Assembly (NCBI GenBank): GCA_029531795.1
Contig: JAPEIS010000007.1
Location: 1,302,001-1,366,000, forward strand
Length of the DNA: 64,000 nucleotides
DNA from: Sclerotinia nivalis
Lineage: Eukaryota > Ascomycota > Leotiomycetes > Helotiales > Sclerotiniaceae
Direction of reading: 5' to 3'
Positions 1 through 13,315 of this stretch are shown here, one piece after another; position 1 is the stretch's first letter; every line of letters starts with the position of its first letter. The translations under genes and the position numbers were made by a program. The notes beneath the pieces were generated by a model. It was not told the DNA's origin, did not search any database, and was given only the letters and a program-made list of their open reading frames with translations.

Positions 1-2121
1 ATGAGGACGACGTGCCCTGATAATTTTAGTCCCACAGAACAAGAAGTGTTTCGCGAGCTCCGGGGCCACAGATGAAGCAGAAAGGTTAAGGAGCCGCAAA
101 GATTCATCAGTAGCTGGAACTTTAGATACAGGGACGGATTCGCCTAAAGAAGTCAGAAATGTGTTACTACGAGCTTTGTAGAACTTACCAGTGAGCATGC
201 TTTCATTGACAATGCAATCACCAGCCAACAGTAGACTATCACAGGGAAACTGTCCTAAGGCCGGATCCGTAACCTCGTAGATATCTCCTGGAACAAGTTC
301 ACTCGATGGAACATAGCGCCCTGAAAAGGTTAATTGATGTTTGTAAGGGGGGAAAACTGCGTAACCCACAGAATGAATTACGTAGGACACGAACGTCACA
401 TTCGAATCTTGATATTTCTCTCAATCGTTTCATTGTCTTTGGTCAAATCATTAGTGTACATCATAATGATCTGCCGGGCGTACTTACTGATCTGGTCTCA
501 AGAAGTGTAGTAGTAATGCTCACAGCGGATATGACGAATATACACGCAGCATAGTAATAGTACTGATCCATTGACCATAGAATAAGACTGGCCACTTGAA
601 AGACATAAAATGGATGGAAAGCCTAAGATATTTAGTAAGTTTTCTCTTTACGTGGGAAGATGTAAAATACCTCATCTACAAGAAGTTGAGGAACAGTCTT
701 CTGCTTGATGTCGATCATGTTATTCCCGAAAACTAGCTCTCTGTTCTCCTTCTCCTCTCCACTAATTCCAGAACGAATGGATTTCACATCAGTCCATGCC
801 GGGTCCTTCCAGCCTGTAAAGTTCCGGTTAGTATGGTTCAGTTATGATCGTGAGAGTACGCTCCACACGAAGTAGCCTATGGTTTCCAATAGTTCGGACT
901 GCAATACAACGACGGGGTGTTGAATCTAGACTTTGCCTGGGATATCGACTCTATCTGGCATACTGAATCCGTTTGAAGGTTCATTTAGAATGCCAAAGTA
1001 TGTTCCAACGATCCCCAGCTTCTCAATCATTCAAAACTTTAAAATTTGGTCTTCCGTCCGGATTATTGGAACTCGGAGGGGAGAAATAAAAATAATACTC
1101 ACTGTTACATAGGACGAACCTATCTTTCAAAGGGTTGAATGAGAACCGCATATAGCGGTAGTCAAGAATACGTAGATTGTCCAAAATGGGGTCGTCGTCA
1201 TAATCGTAAGACATGGAATACTTCTTTTCGGAAAGGCCAAAGACTGTAGACAGAGACCGTCCGTATTCTTTTGCCTCGACGTCCTGAACAACAAATTCTC
1301 CCCATTGGTTCTACGCACGCAAATGAAGTTAGCACGACTGTGGCTATAGTTTAAGGGGGCACATGAGTAGTTTGGAAAGAATATTGGAATTCGAATATAC
1401 GATTATTACTGACTTCAATGACTACCCAAGCACATTCTCTCAATGGTGATGGCATGCCAATGATACGGACTTGCCAGCGCGGCAACCATCGTAACAAAAG
1501 ATAACCAAGACCAAAGGAAAGTATACAAATGGCCAAGTATAACGCAAACCCAGATGTACTTGTTCGAAAACCCGCCACTACTATAGTAAGGTCCTCTGTA
1601 ATGATGTATATTTTTTGGTTTGTTCGATGACCTTGCCCAAGATTACTTCCGTCCGTTCTTGCACTATCACTGCGTAGTAATCGATCATGCACGGAACTTC
1701 TGGATTCCACAGTCGATATCCTTCTCAAAGCTAGTTCGGCAGCTTCCAAATCCGAATCTTCCTCTTGATATTGAACATCGTCTTCCTCGTCTATTATAGC
1801 ACTGTCATCTTCGTCCTCGGCACTTCGTAAAACCTCCTCGTCGTCCTCGTTTTGTTGATAATATGTGAAACTTGCTGTAGAATCTGCTCGCGACCGCCGA
1901 TGCGCGAAGGATGCAATACTAGAGGGAACTGATTCAGAAACGGCACCCGAGAACATCTCATCTTGTGCCATCTCGACATCATCCATGAAGCTGGCAGTCG
2001 ACACAATGGAATCTCTTCTGTAAAGTGTATGATAATTTGTTCCTCTTTGACTATGGTTTGCGATCGAGCTGCTTCGCCGTGGCCGGTAGCCTGCAGCAGC
2101 AGAACCATTGGATTCTGCCAT
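1..2121 (-). CDS. P5B-type cation/polyamine-transporting ATPase (Ypk9/ATP13A2 family), N-terminal part, runs off left edge
   Basis: Only the start of this gene is in the window; it continues beyond base 1. The first exon (start 2121) encodes a Ser/Arg-rich then very acidic cytoplasmic N-terminus and a hydrophobic hairpin ([19 protein letters not shown]), as in P5B pumps of vacuole/lysosome membranes. After an intron (donor after VVIE near 1410) follow the segment with [12 protein letters not shown] and YDYDDDP, then, after further introns, a KDPAWTDV segment, the P5 hallmark [15 protein letters not shown] and an actuator domain with LVPGDIYEV and the dephosphorylation loop MLTGESVPV (around 190-260 on the plus strand). 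The phosphorylated DKTGT motif would lie outside the window. P5B pumps are linked to polyamine and heavy-metal homeostasis; the substrate here is inferred from family only. The start shares a 444-bp intergenic region with the divergent Nap1 gene. Confidence 0.9.
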
Positions 2122-2565
2122 TCTAAGTTTAAAGTAAAAGAAAGACGCCTGGAGCGTATCACCAAATAATTATGAAAGTGAAATATACATTACAGGTGAA
2201 GCCAAAATGTTGGCAACCAACTTGTGGAAAATTACAACTTTCGTAGCGCGGCGAGAGTTCACCGGGCAGTACTTCTTCAGGGAGTACCGGTAAGGTAGCT
2301 CGTATCGTACTCTTTGCCCGATGATTAATAACCTTAACCTCAGGTTTACAGTTTTCGCCCCGCCTTATCGGTTATTTTGGTAAGTCATAGCCCGCAATCA
2401 CAATCTGAACAAATCTTAGACGCTAAGGTCCAACAACTTCTCAACCTCCACCTCAAGAACTTTTTCCCCAAGAACATCGCCACGAGAACAAAATCTCTTA
2501 CAAACCAAGAGATATCTTCACTCTTTTATTAACTTTCTCAAAGTAACTTGAAATAATACGACAAG
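2122..2565. promoter_or_regulatory. Shared divergent promoter region between the P5-ATPase and Nap1 genes
   Basis: This 444-bp gap separates two genes transcribed away from each other, so it must hold both promoters and 5' leaders. The Nap1-proximal half is rich in C+A/T tracts typical of fungal leaders. I see no clear TATA box, terminator or coding potential. Confidence 0.5.
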
Positions 2566-3994
2566 ATGTCGGACATTCCAAAGAAAAATAATCCTCAAAC
2601 GGCCCCGTAAGTTTCAACACAGACATTCCGAAGGCAACAAAAAATTCCATTTACAATGTTGACAATTTATTTACCAGTACTCCTCAAAACACCCCAATGA
2701 ATAACGCTCCTATTTCATCGCATGCTCAGCAACCTGGTGTTGGCACGATCAAGGAAGGTATGTTGTTACTCCGTCCTACACCGAGTTTTCTAAGCCAATG
2801 ACTGACATTTATCTTGCAGAGGAGTTTGAACGCGCTGCAGCAGCCTCTCTCTTCGCACAAAACCCAAAGCTTGTCCAGATGATCCATGGAAAGCTTGGTA
2901 GTCTTGTTGGCCGTTCATCTGGTTACATCGAGTCCCTCCCTACACCCGTTCGTCGTCGCGTTGCCGGTCTTAAGGGCGTTCAAAAAGAACATTCGAAGTT
3001 AGAAGCCGAGTTCCAGGAAGAGGTCTTGGAGCTTGAGAAGAAGTACTTTGCCAAGTTCACCCCTCTGTACCAGAAGCGAGCCAAGATCGTTAATGGCGAG
3101 GTCGAGCCCACTGAGGAGGAGATTAAGTCTGGTGAGGAAGAGGATGAAGAACACGATGCAGAACAAGCCGAAAAGGTCGATGAGTCCGCCGAGAAGATTG
3201 CCGGTATTCCGGAATTCTGGTTGTCCGCAATGAAGAACCAAGTTTCGCTTGCCGAAATGATCACAGACAGAGATGAGGCCGCCCTCAAGGACTTGACCGA
3301 TATACAAATGGAATACCTCGACAAGCCCGGTTTCCGTTTAATTTTCCAATTCGCCGACAACGAGTTCTTCACCAACAAGACAATCACCAAGACTTACTTC
3401 TATCAAAACGAGAGTGGTTATGGTGGAGACTTCATCTATGATCATGCTGAAGGTGACAAAATTAATTGGAAGGATGGCAAAGACTTGACTGTTCGTGTTG
3501 AGAGCAAAAAGCAACGCAACAAGAGTAAGTTTGTTATGACTTGGCGATGTTTGGAGTTTGCTAATCACTATTCTAGACACAAAGCAGACCCGTGTTGTCA
3601 AGAAGACCGTCCCAACAGAGTCCTTCTTCAACTTCTTCTCCCCACCTAAGGCACCTACAGAAGATGACGATGATGACACAGCCTCGGATATCGAGGAGCG
3701 CCTCGAGCTTGACTATCAGTTGGGCGAGGACATTAAGGAGAAGCTTATTCCACGTGCAATCGACTGGTTCACTGGAGAGGCTCTTCAATTCGAGGAATTG
3801 GATGATGATATGGAGGATGGTGATTTCGAGGATGAAGACGATGAGGAAGATATGAGTGAAGATCGTGATGATGATGATGATGAGTCAGACGATGATGTAA
3901 GTTGTCAATAGCTATTTTATCTACGGGAACTAACATAAATTAGGATGATGCTGCGAAACCCAAGCAGGAAGCCGCTGAATGTAAGCAAAGTTAG
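2566..3994 (+). CDS. nap1: Nucleosome assembly protein Nap1 (histone chaperone)
   Basis: Five exons (2566-2606, 2678-2757, 2820-3524, 3577-3896, 3944-3994) join to 398 codons with all phases consistent. Nap1 binds H2A-H2B, assembles nucleosomes and shuttles histones. The N-terminus is a Pro/Asn-rich tail; the NAP fold follows, with an alpha-2 dimerisation helix ([19 protein letters not shown]) and the core strand motif [13 protein letters not shown]. The acidic domain has SFFNFFSPP and a long Asp/Glu tail, expected for histone binding. The last exon adds a short tail ending CKQS, which resembles a CaaX prenylation box; mammalian NAP1-like proteins carry a similar CKQQ. The start is chosen because it gives the family N-terminus and opens directly into exon 1. 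Identification is firm; prenylation is inference. Confidence 0.95.
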
Positions 3995-5189
3995 ATGAAA
4001 TTTTGAGGTTTATCGATATTTTCACTCCCTTGACTACCTTTGAAGGACGTTCTTGGCCTATAAGTACCTCCGCAGTGCTCTTGGCACACAAAGTCGTTCT
4101 GGAAGAACAGTCCGCAATTGCATAGGTGTTTTTCCCAACTGCATTTTGTTCCAGTATTTTACTCGCTTCTATTAGAATAGCCTAATTGCTTAAGAAGCTT
4201 ACATCCCTCCCATACTCTCGATCTCTATTTTCTATTGGCACAATGGAGCATGTAGATTTCTTCCCAAGAAAAGTCAAATGACAATCATGATTCCATTCAA
4301 TTGCATATCCGTTTCTGTATGTGAGAACAGAATAAACAGAATGAAACCGGTAAGACAATGTTCTACATCACACATCACATCACCCCTTGGAATCTGTTGA
4401 ACATGTGAATTCTCATCAAAACAAAATAATTTTGCCCCGCGTCAACAAAAGACTCGGAAAATGAAAGTTTTGCAGGGTTCTTTTTCCCTCCCTGACTTCA
4501 ACCTTAAGCCCTTTGAATTAGGAAATTTATTGGTGGCTCACGAGATGGCATACCAAAATCCAATATACTGCCTTGGAGGTACCTCCCTAGGTAGGCTTTA
4601 TAACACTCTTCAATGATTCAATTCAGATTTGACGATCAAATGATTTTTTGGGCTGCAAAAGTCAACCTGGAAGTCGAGTACCTTTTAGAGACGACAGGGA
4701 AATTCTCCATGTTAAGAGTGTTTCGAAGTCTTATATAATATATAATTTTTCATGTCTAATTCAGATTCGATGCTTAGGATTCCATTTCGGTGTGCGATTT
4801 AGATACTTCATGCATTAAGCCCTCCTTATCTACCTAGTATATATATTCCAAGGGTTTCCATATTTCCCAAACCTTTAAATTGGATCCCGCTAACTACTAT
4901 CCCGTCATCTGTTCCCTGAGAATATCGATATGATGTTAGTGTATTGTATTACCTAGTGCTTACTTACGGCCACTTAGGCAATAGTTGGAAGTTGTGTCGT
5001 CTTTGTATTGGTACAACAGGCTGGCTCCAACACCTCACAGTGTTGGTAGCCATAGCGCCGAGTATTCATAAAGCATATTTGTGACTTCACTTACCCCTAC
5101 TGCTGTTATCATCATGGGTTTCTGTTACCCCTTACTGTTTAACTGGCAATGATGAATTGTTCAATGCTGGTTGCTTGCCAAATTTCCTG
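3995..5189. other. Intergenic stretch without a recognisable gene
   Basis: About 1.2 kb of AT-rich DNA downstream of Nap1. It contains the Nap1 3' region and a CCTAGGTAGG element near 4586 next to the palindrome GGAGGTACCTCC (4575-4586). No frame has a convincing product. Confidence 0.5.
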
Positions 5190-6259
5190 GGAAAGCCCCA
5201 GCTACACCATAAGGAAGAACTCTTACTTCGCAACATTCGAAAACGAAGTTTCGTCAGCATGCTTTATTCAACAAACAGATGCTCAAGAAGTATCAGTAAA
5301 TCATCAAATGCGCACGGCCAATCTCGCTCTCAGAGAAAAATCACACCCAGTTCGCTATACGTGGTGGCAGGCACACTGTCTGGGCAAGCTCCGCCAATTT
5401 CAACGGAGGCGTCACCATTGATCTTTCGAACTTGGTTGAGAACAGAATCGTTATAGAGAATCAAACCAATGTCGCCACCATAGGATGCGGGTTGCGATGG
5501 GGTGATGCATATTCAGCTTCGGAGGACAGTGACTAATGGTATTGGATGGCTGGGTTTCCAAAGTTGGTGTTGGTGGATTAGTACTTGGTGGTAAGTTGAT
5601 TTGGCCGCACAATGAATACCGAGTTGGGTGCCTAGTAATATCCAACTGACATTACAAACATGGGGCCTATTGCCTCTTTCGCAGGAAATGGGGTTCGTAT
5701 GTGACAATATTGTAAACCATACATTTGCCCCGGCATCAAGAGACGTCGTCCAAGCAAATAAGGATGATAATCGGGATCTTTTTGTAGCTTTCAAAGGCTG
5801 CTCTGGCAATTTTGTCATTGTAACCTTATACCCAACCAAATGCCAATCCCCCATCACTTGGAATCATCCGTGAACATTCAACCACAGCTTTCCAGCTAGT
5901 TACGAAGGGATTTCTTGCCACCTCGCAGACTCATGTGGAAAACTTTTTGGGGCTGGATGTATAGAAAGGCCGTTCGTTATCTGTCTCATCAACACAGTGC
6001 ATACTAATGCTACGTCAGATGATCTCATATCATCCGTTGTTTTCAACCTGATTGAGCAAATTGATACTCTTCTTCTAGTAGAAATCTAGGCATTCGGTAC
6101 AGGTTCCTCAAGTACGGCTTCGGAAGTCAGCAAATCCTTGAAGGCTATGCTGCCGCGAATGTGGAAAAGTTGAAAGGGGCGAGTAAGATATTCGATCCGA
6201 CAGGGTTTTTTCAGACCATGGTTCCTGGTGGATTCAAGATTTCTCATGTGGCACTGTAA
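5190..6259 (+). pseudogene. Decayed FAD-linked oxidoreductase (berberine-bridge/6-hydroxynicotine oxidase type)
   Basis: Fragments in shifting plus-strand frames line up in family order. Near 5218 is YFATFENEVSSACFIQ...TDAQEVS. From about 5350 comes QFAIRGGRHTVWASSANFNG, then GVTIDLSNLVENRIVIENQT and CGLRWGDAYSASEDSD followed by a stop. Near 5550 is GWVSKVGVGGLVLGG, near 5680 MGFVCDNIVN, then VVQANKDDNRDLFVAFKG. The C-terminus (about 6100-6259) reads LKYGFGSQQILEGYAAANVE to DPTGFFQTMVPGGFKI and ends in an in-place stop. This is the PCMH/BBE architecture; the attachment histidine is still visible (GGRH). At least one frameshift around 5340, internal stops and lost stretches in the middle make the copy non-functional. 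Such enzymes often sit in secondary-metabolite loci, but no partner gene is seen here. Confidence 0.85.
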
Positions 6260-7552
6260 TGACTTTGGAAATCACCAACTTCTGATAATAGGTTGAAGAT
6301 TCTTAAAGTTTCTGCCAAAATTTGGGACTCAGGGTGGATAAACAATCATTGGCATTCGTGGCTATGATTTTGCAATCTGTTGTTAAAAGAAAATCGTAAT
6401 GCATGCGAAACGAAACGGTCTTGAAGAATTGTATTTAACAGATATTTGACGGGGAATGGAAACTGGGCGGGTTATTTTCCAAATTTTAAGCCTTCTGAAA
6501 AGTTTATTGGTAGACTAAGCCCTACACTTTTTCCACGCAGAATATATCGTAAGATCTTCGCTTTCCTGAAAATGGAACATTCTACTAGATTACCTAGGTA
6601 GGTATCATAGTATTGTCACTTGGTCTCATCATCTGTTAATGAATCCATAAAGAGATACTAGGTAGTCAAGTACTAGATTCCCCTCAAGCAGTTAGACCTT
6701 TTTCGAACTTCATGCTTCATCTACCATGCCCCAACTTTGAGCCAAAAGTTAATTCGACAAGGTGAAAAATCTAGACAAAAATCAAGATAAATTAGAGAAC
6801 ACCAATCTTCTGCACATATCTATACCTAGATAGTTGCGGCCTGCAGAAGATTTTTGTATCTGGATCTGGCTTCGATGCTCACAGTGGATTGGATTTACAC
6901 GTTACCATTTTCTATATAGTGAATGGTGAATCGAAGCGGTGAGATACTCATAGGTTGAGGGGAAAGGCCTAGGTAATTTTGCATTGTATGATGTGTCAAA
7001 TAGAAATTTTGTTGTTGGTTCATCCGAGTTGCATGAAACGGTAATAGACTTTTTTTCAACTTGGAGATATAATATCTGTTGTGTCAACAACAAAGTCAAT
7101 GAGGGCATCTTTCAACACGCAGACATTCCTAAGAATTTGCATTTTTCGGTATGAAGTCCAAAATCTTTTTTCTGTCCCACATTCACCAAAATAGGGGTCA
7201 CCGGGAATTTAGTTATTTTGTTACTAAAATATTTTAGCGTCGCCAAGACATATCCCTGTTGACGACTGAGCTCGCGACAAGCATTCTAAATCCCAAATAC
7301 CGTGGCTCTCAAACCTCCTTACTATCTTTCAAATGCATCTTGTGCCTACCTAGTATTTTACAAAGAAAAAGAAGACAGGTCATTTGTGGTGGCGTATCTT
7401 CAATAGGCTTCTTGTCGTTTATTTGAACAGCAGCATTAAAATTAGGGTGGTTCATTTCATGTAGACGGATCCTGGAACAACCGTCTCCCCATTATTATAA
7501 CAGTTGAAGCAGTTCGAGAGCAGGCAGGTTCTCAACAATCAACGCCGCCATC
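6260..7552. other. Intergenic stretch upstream of the myosin gene
   Basis: About 1.3 kb, AT-rich, with two ACCTAGGTA-type elements (near 6591 and 6967). The last 100-200 bases form the myosin promoter and leader. Short ORFs present show no family features. Confidence 0.45.
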
Positions 7553-10500
7553 ATGGCGCACAACTATGATATCGGTACGAAGGCATGGCAGCCGGATGCT
7601 ACGGAAGGATGGGTTGCTTCGGAATTGGTCTCGAAAACATTGAATGGAGACAAGTACACACTGGTCTTTCAACTCGAAAATGGAGAGGTTTGTTGTCTTG
7701 TAGTTTGGGAGGGAACTCATGTTCTCCTCCTTCTTGTGAATGATGCTGACTTTGTTTTTAACTGCAGACCAAATCGATAGAAACCACAGAAGAAGCGTTG
7801 ACAGAAGCAAATAATGCCTCCTTACCCCCTTTGATGAATCCAACGATGCTCGAAGCGAGTGATGATTTAACGAATCTTTCCCATCTCAACGAGCCTGCTG
7901 GTAGGTCCCCGATTACAATATCCTTTCAAGCTCAAAACTGATCTTACGGTACAGTCTTACAGGCTATTCGATTACGATACCTGCAGAAAGAGATATACAC
8001 ATACAGTGGTATTGTGCTGATAGCAACGAATCCTTTTGCGCGAGTTGATTCTTTATATGTTCCTGGCATGGTACAGGTATATGCGGGAAGGCAAAGAGCT
8101 ACGCAGGCTCCTCATTTATTTGCAATTGCAGAGGAAGCTTTCGCGTAAGTAGCTACTGTTCAAGCCCCGGTGACTTGCTAACGATTAATAGGGATATGTT
8201 GAGGAGTCAAAAGAATCAGACAATAGTAGTATCAGGAGAATCTGGAGCTGGAAAAACTGTCAGTGCCAAATATATTATGCGATATTTTGCTACCAGAGAA
8301 TCACCGGATCAGCCAGGAACAAGGACGAAGCGGGGTACAGAACAAATGAGTGAAACAGAAGAACGGATTTTGGCTACGAATCCTATCATGGAAGCTTTTG
8401 GCAACGCCAAAACCACACGTAATGATAATTCTTCTCGGTTCGGAAAATACATCGAGATTATGTTTGATGATAAGACAAATATCATTGGAGCAAAAATTCG
8501 AACCTATCTGTTGGAGCGTTCGAGATTAGTGTTTCAACCCCTTAAGGAGCGAAATTACCATGTTTTCTACCAGCTAGTAGCAGGAGCATCGGAAAGCGAG
8601 ACAAAGGAACTCGATTTGAAGTCTGTGGAACAATTTGATTATCTCAACCAGGGAAGCTCGCCAACTATCGATGGTGTTGATGATAAAGCAGAATTCGAGG
8701 CACTGAAGGGATCTTTGGCTACAATAGGAGTCGATGCCAGTCAACAAGCGGACATCTTTAAACTGCTTGCGGCTTTGCTTCACCTGGGTGACGTAAAGAT
8801 CACAGCCTCGAGAACGGATTCTGTCTTGGCTCCTAATGAGCCGGCATTGTTGAAGGCGACAGCTTTGCTTGGTGTGGATCCTGTGGAGTTTGCAAAATGG
8901 ACTGTGAAGAAGCAGTTAATCACGAGAGGTGAGAAGATCACATCAAACTTGACTCAACAACAAGCAACCGTTGTGCGAGATTCGGTTGCGAAATTTATCT
9001 ACTCAAGTATGTTCGATTGGCTCGTGGATAGTATTAACCATGCTCTTGCCACCGATGAGGTGTTGGCTCGTGTGAAAACATTCATTGGTGTGTTGGATAT
9101 TTATGGGTTCGAGCATTTTGCAAAGAATTCTTTCGAACAGTTCTGTATCAACTACGCGAATGAGAAACTTCAACAAGAGTTTAACGCTCACGTGTTCAAG
9201 CTCGAACAAGAGGAATATCTTAGGGAGGAGATCGACTGGACCTTCATCGACTTTTCAGACAATCAACCTTGTATTGACTTGATCGAGGGAAAGCTTGGTG
9301 TGTTGTCACTTCTTGACGAAGAATCTAGACTCCCAATGGGCTCAGACGAGCAGTTTGTGACGAAGCTGCATCATAATTTTGCGGCTGACAAGAACAAATT
9401 CTACAAAAAGCCTCGCTTTGGAAAATCGTCATTCACTGTTTGTCATTATGCCATCGATGTCACTTACGAGTCAGATGGCTTTATTGACAAGAATCGTGAC
9501 ACTGTTCCCGATGAACATATGGCAGTTTTGAGAGCCTCCTCGAACAAATTCTTGGGCATAGTTCTAGATGCTGCATCCGCTGTGCGGGAGAAGGATACGG
9601 CCTCCGCAACAACCTCAGCTGCAACAAAACCCACGCCCGGTAGAAGGATTGGTGTTGCTGTCAACCGCAAGCCTACTCTGGGTGGTATCTTCAAGTCGTC
9701 TTTGATCGAGCTCATGAGCACTATTAACGGCACTGATGTTCACTACATTCGTTGTATTAAGCCCAATGAGGCTAAGGAGTCGTGGGTCTTTGAAGGTCCT
9801 ATGGTTCTGAGTCAATTGCGAGCTTGTGGTGTGCTTGAGACGGTCCGCATCAGTTGTGCGGGATATCCCACACGTTGGACATATGAAGAGTTTGCTTTAC
9901 GGTACTATATGTTAACGCCCTCATCGGCGTGGACATCGGAAATCCGTGATATGGCTAATATAATTCTCACAAAAGCACTTGGTTCCGGCAGTGGAGGTGG
10001 ATTGGACAAGTATCAGCTTGGTCTGACGAAGATTTTCTTCCGTGCAGGCATGTTGGCATTTTTGGAGAACTTGCGAACAAACCGACTCAACGATTGTGCA
10101 ATTATGATACAGAAGAATCTCAAAGCGAATTACTATCGACGCAAGTATCTTGACGCCAGAAGTGCGATTCTTACATTCCAATCGGCGGTTCGAGGCCATC
10201 TTGCTCGCAAGTATGCTCAAGAGAATCGTAAGGTCAAGGCTGCCACAACCATTCAGAGAGTTTGGCGTGGTCAGAAAGAGCGCAGGAAGTTCATGGCCAT
10301 TCGCAACAATGTTATACTCGCTCAAGCTGCCATCAAAGGATTCTTGCGCAGAAAAGAAATTATGGAGACTAGAGTTGGCAATGCTGCCATGATCATTCAA
10401 AGATCATGGCGATCGAGGCAGTCGCTTAAGAAATGGAGAGAATATAGGAGAAAGATTGTCATCATCCAAAGTCTTTGGAGGGGTAAAACAGCACGTCGTG

Positions 10501-12576
10501 GGTACAAGAAGATTCGTGAAGAGGCAAGAGATCTCAAACAAATTTCTTACAAACTGGAAAACAAGGTCGTCGAACTTACTCAATCAGTCGGTACGATGAA
10601 GAGGGAGAACAAGTCTTTATTGACCCAGGTGGAGAACTACGAAAACCAGATCAAGTCGTGGAAGAACAGACACAATGCTTTGGAAGCTCGGGTAAAGGAA
10701 TTGCAAACTGAGGCTAACCAAGCTGGAATCACTGCCGCACGTCTCGCTGTTATGGAGGAAGAAATGACGAAACTTCAGACGAATTTTGACGAGTCAGCTG
10801 TCAATATCAAGCGTCTGCAAGAAGAAGAGAAAGAGCTGAGAGAGTCTCTCAGAGTATCAAACCTGGAGCTCGAGAAGGCGAAGGAGGAGGGCACTTTGCA
10901 CGAATCGGAAAAAATCACTCTTAGACAACAGCTTGTTGACTTGCAAGATCAACTTGACCTGGCAAAGCGTGCAGGTCCTATCCTGCCGCCCAATGGAGAT
11001 ATTATGAATGGTGCTGTTGCAGCGCAACAAAACGGACTCATCAATTTGGTTTCTTCGAAGAAACCAAAACGCAGAAGCGCAGGAGCTGAGCCACGTGAGT
11101 TAGATCGCTTCAGTGCAGCTTACAACCCAAGGCCAGTATCCATGGCTGTAACAAGCAACAACCTCCATCAGCAAACACTTTCCGGCTCCACATTCCAGCC
11201 CAGTGTTGACACCATCGAGTTCGAACTCGAGAATCTTCTGGCTGATGAGGAGGGCTTGAACGAAGAAGTCACAATTGGTCTGATCAAGAACCTTAAGATT
11301 CCAGCCGCTACATCCACTCCACCACCAACAGACAAGGAAGTCCTTTTCCCATCTTATTTGATCAATCTTGTCACATCAGAGATGTGGAACAATGGATTCG
11401 TCAAGGAATCGGAAAGATTCCTTGCAAACGTCATGCAATCTATCCAACATGAGGTGATGCAACATGACGGTGATGAGGCTGTCAACCCCGGTGCCTTTTG
11501 GTTGTCTAATGTTCACGAGATGCTCTCTTTCGTCTTCTTGGCCGAAGATTGGTATGAAGCTCAGAAGTCGGACAATTTCGAGTACGATCGTCTCCTTGAC
11601 ATCGTCAAGCATGATCTAGAGAGCTTAGAATTCAATATCTATCATACTTGGATGAAGGTTTTGAAGAAGAAATTGCAAAAGATGATTATCCCAGCTATCA
11701 TCGAATCCCAATCACTGCCAGGTTTCGTCACCAATGAGAGCAATAGATTTTTGGGCAAATTGCTTCAGACTAATTCAGCTCCCGCCTTTAGCATGGACAA
11801 CTTGCTTAGCTTGCTCAACAACGTTTTCAAAGCCATGAAAGCCTACTATTTGGAAGATTCAATCATAACACAGACCGTTACGGAATTACTCAGATTGGTC
11901 GGCGTCACCGCATTCAATGATCTTTTGATGAGAAGGAACTTCTTGTCGTGGAAGCGAGGACTGCAAATCAATTACAACATTACAAGAATAGAGGAATGGT
12001 GTAAGAGTCATGACATGCCAGAGGGAACTCTTCAGCTAGAGCACTTGATGGTAAGTAACATTGTGTATTTCTGTTTCAGTAAGACCGGATGCTAATATAA
12101 CTACAGCAAGCAACGAAACTCCTCCAACTGAAGAAGGCTACTCTTAACGACATCGAAATTATTCAGGATATTTGCTGGATGCTTTCACCAAATCAGATCC
12201 AGAAGCTGCTTAATCAGTATCTTGTTGCCGATTATGAACAGCCCATTAACGGAGAAATCATGAAAGCTGTCGCTTCTCGCGTAACAGAAAAGAGTGATGT
12301 CTTGCTTTTGGCTGCAGTTGATATGGATGACAGTGGACCATATGAGATTGCGGAGCCTCGTGTCATCACAGCATTGGAGACTTATACACCTTCATGTAAT
12401 TATTTCTCTTCTGTTTGTAACAAATCATAGCTAACAAAAATCTAGGGCTCCAAACACCAAGACTAAAACGTCTAGCAGAGATCGTTTCCCAACAAGCCAT
12501 GCAGCAACAGGAAAAAATGGAATACGCTCAAGATGATATCGCCGAGCAGTCAGACAACGAGATGAATGGTGCTTGA
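7553..12576 (+). CDS. Class V myosin heavy chain (Myo2/MyoE type)
   Basis: Six exons (7553-7687, 7768-7900, 7955-8144, 8192-12050, 12107-12395, 12446-12576) sum to 4737 bases, 1578 residues, in frame throughout. This actin motor carries vesicles and organelles to growing hyphal tips. Domains in order: SH3-like N-terminus; motor with P-loop GESGAGKT, switch I NDNSSRFGK, switch II DIYGFE and actin-binding loop HYIRCIKPN; a neck with about six IQ repeats (residues about 740-880, e.g. IQRVWRGQKERRKF); a coiled coil (about 890-1030); a linker; and the DIL/cargo domain (about 1200-1500) with AYYLEDSIITQTVTELLRL and NDIEIIQDICWMLSP. Length fits the family (about 1570). Start ATG gives the canonical N-terminus MAHNYDIGTKAW. 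Confidence 0.97.
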
Positions 12577-13315
12577 TTGCGGGAACACCTGCGGTCCCTT
12601 TATCTAAAGCAAAACTTCTTACCTTCTTCTGTACCATTTTCACATCCACCACTTAAGATCTTTTTTGCCATGGCTTGGAGAGCCTTTTGTATATGGCATT
12701 TGGGATTCTTCCAGGTTTGCACAACCTTCGGGGTAGCATGATATCTTGATTGTTAGCGTATATTTTCGTATCTTTGGAGGCGAGAAGAGGGACCAAAAGA
12801 TTATTCCTCTAGTAGATTTGATAGCACGAGACCTTTTTTAGTGCAATCGTGTACAATCTTCCCATCAGGCGTTTGAAGTTACTTTAATACTCTTTTGCTT
12901 TTTCTTTTTTTTTTTTTTGGCTTTTCTTCGGAAGCTTTCTTCAATTTTTTTTCTTCGTCTTTTAGGGATATGATATGGGCATAAGACCAGGCAACTGAAA
13001 TGATCGACATTAGATGAGATATGAAAAGATAAGATGAAGATTAGTAGATCAAGCTTTTCGCAAAAAAGAATGGGTGGGATGTTATGTTATGTTCATGTGG
13101 TGTTTTGGGGCAAATTTTTTTGATAGGAGACTTTTCTGAATGTGAAAGAGATTGAAATCAAGAAATATCAAGGGAAGAAGAAATTCGAATTCAATATTTA
13201 TGCTGTGCTATGGTAGAATCAATCGCCCCCCACTATTGGTGTTGTGATTCCAGACTCTGCCTTGGATGGTATCTTCTGAATGTTCAGGTCCTCGTAACCC
13301 TAACCCACAACATCA
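12577..13315. other. Intergenic stretch with poly-T tract, 3' flank of myosin V
   Basis: About 740 bases, mostly the myosin 3' region, with a long T-run around 12905-12918 and a second T-rich patch near 12945. No coding potential is recognised. It ends at the 3' end of a minus-strand small gene. Confidence 0.5.
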
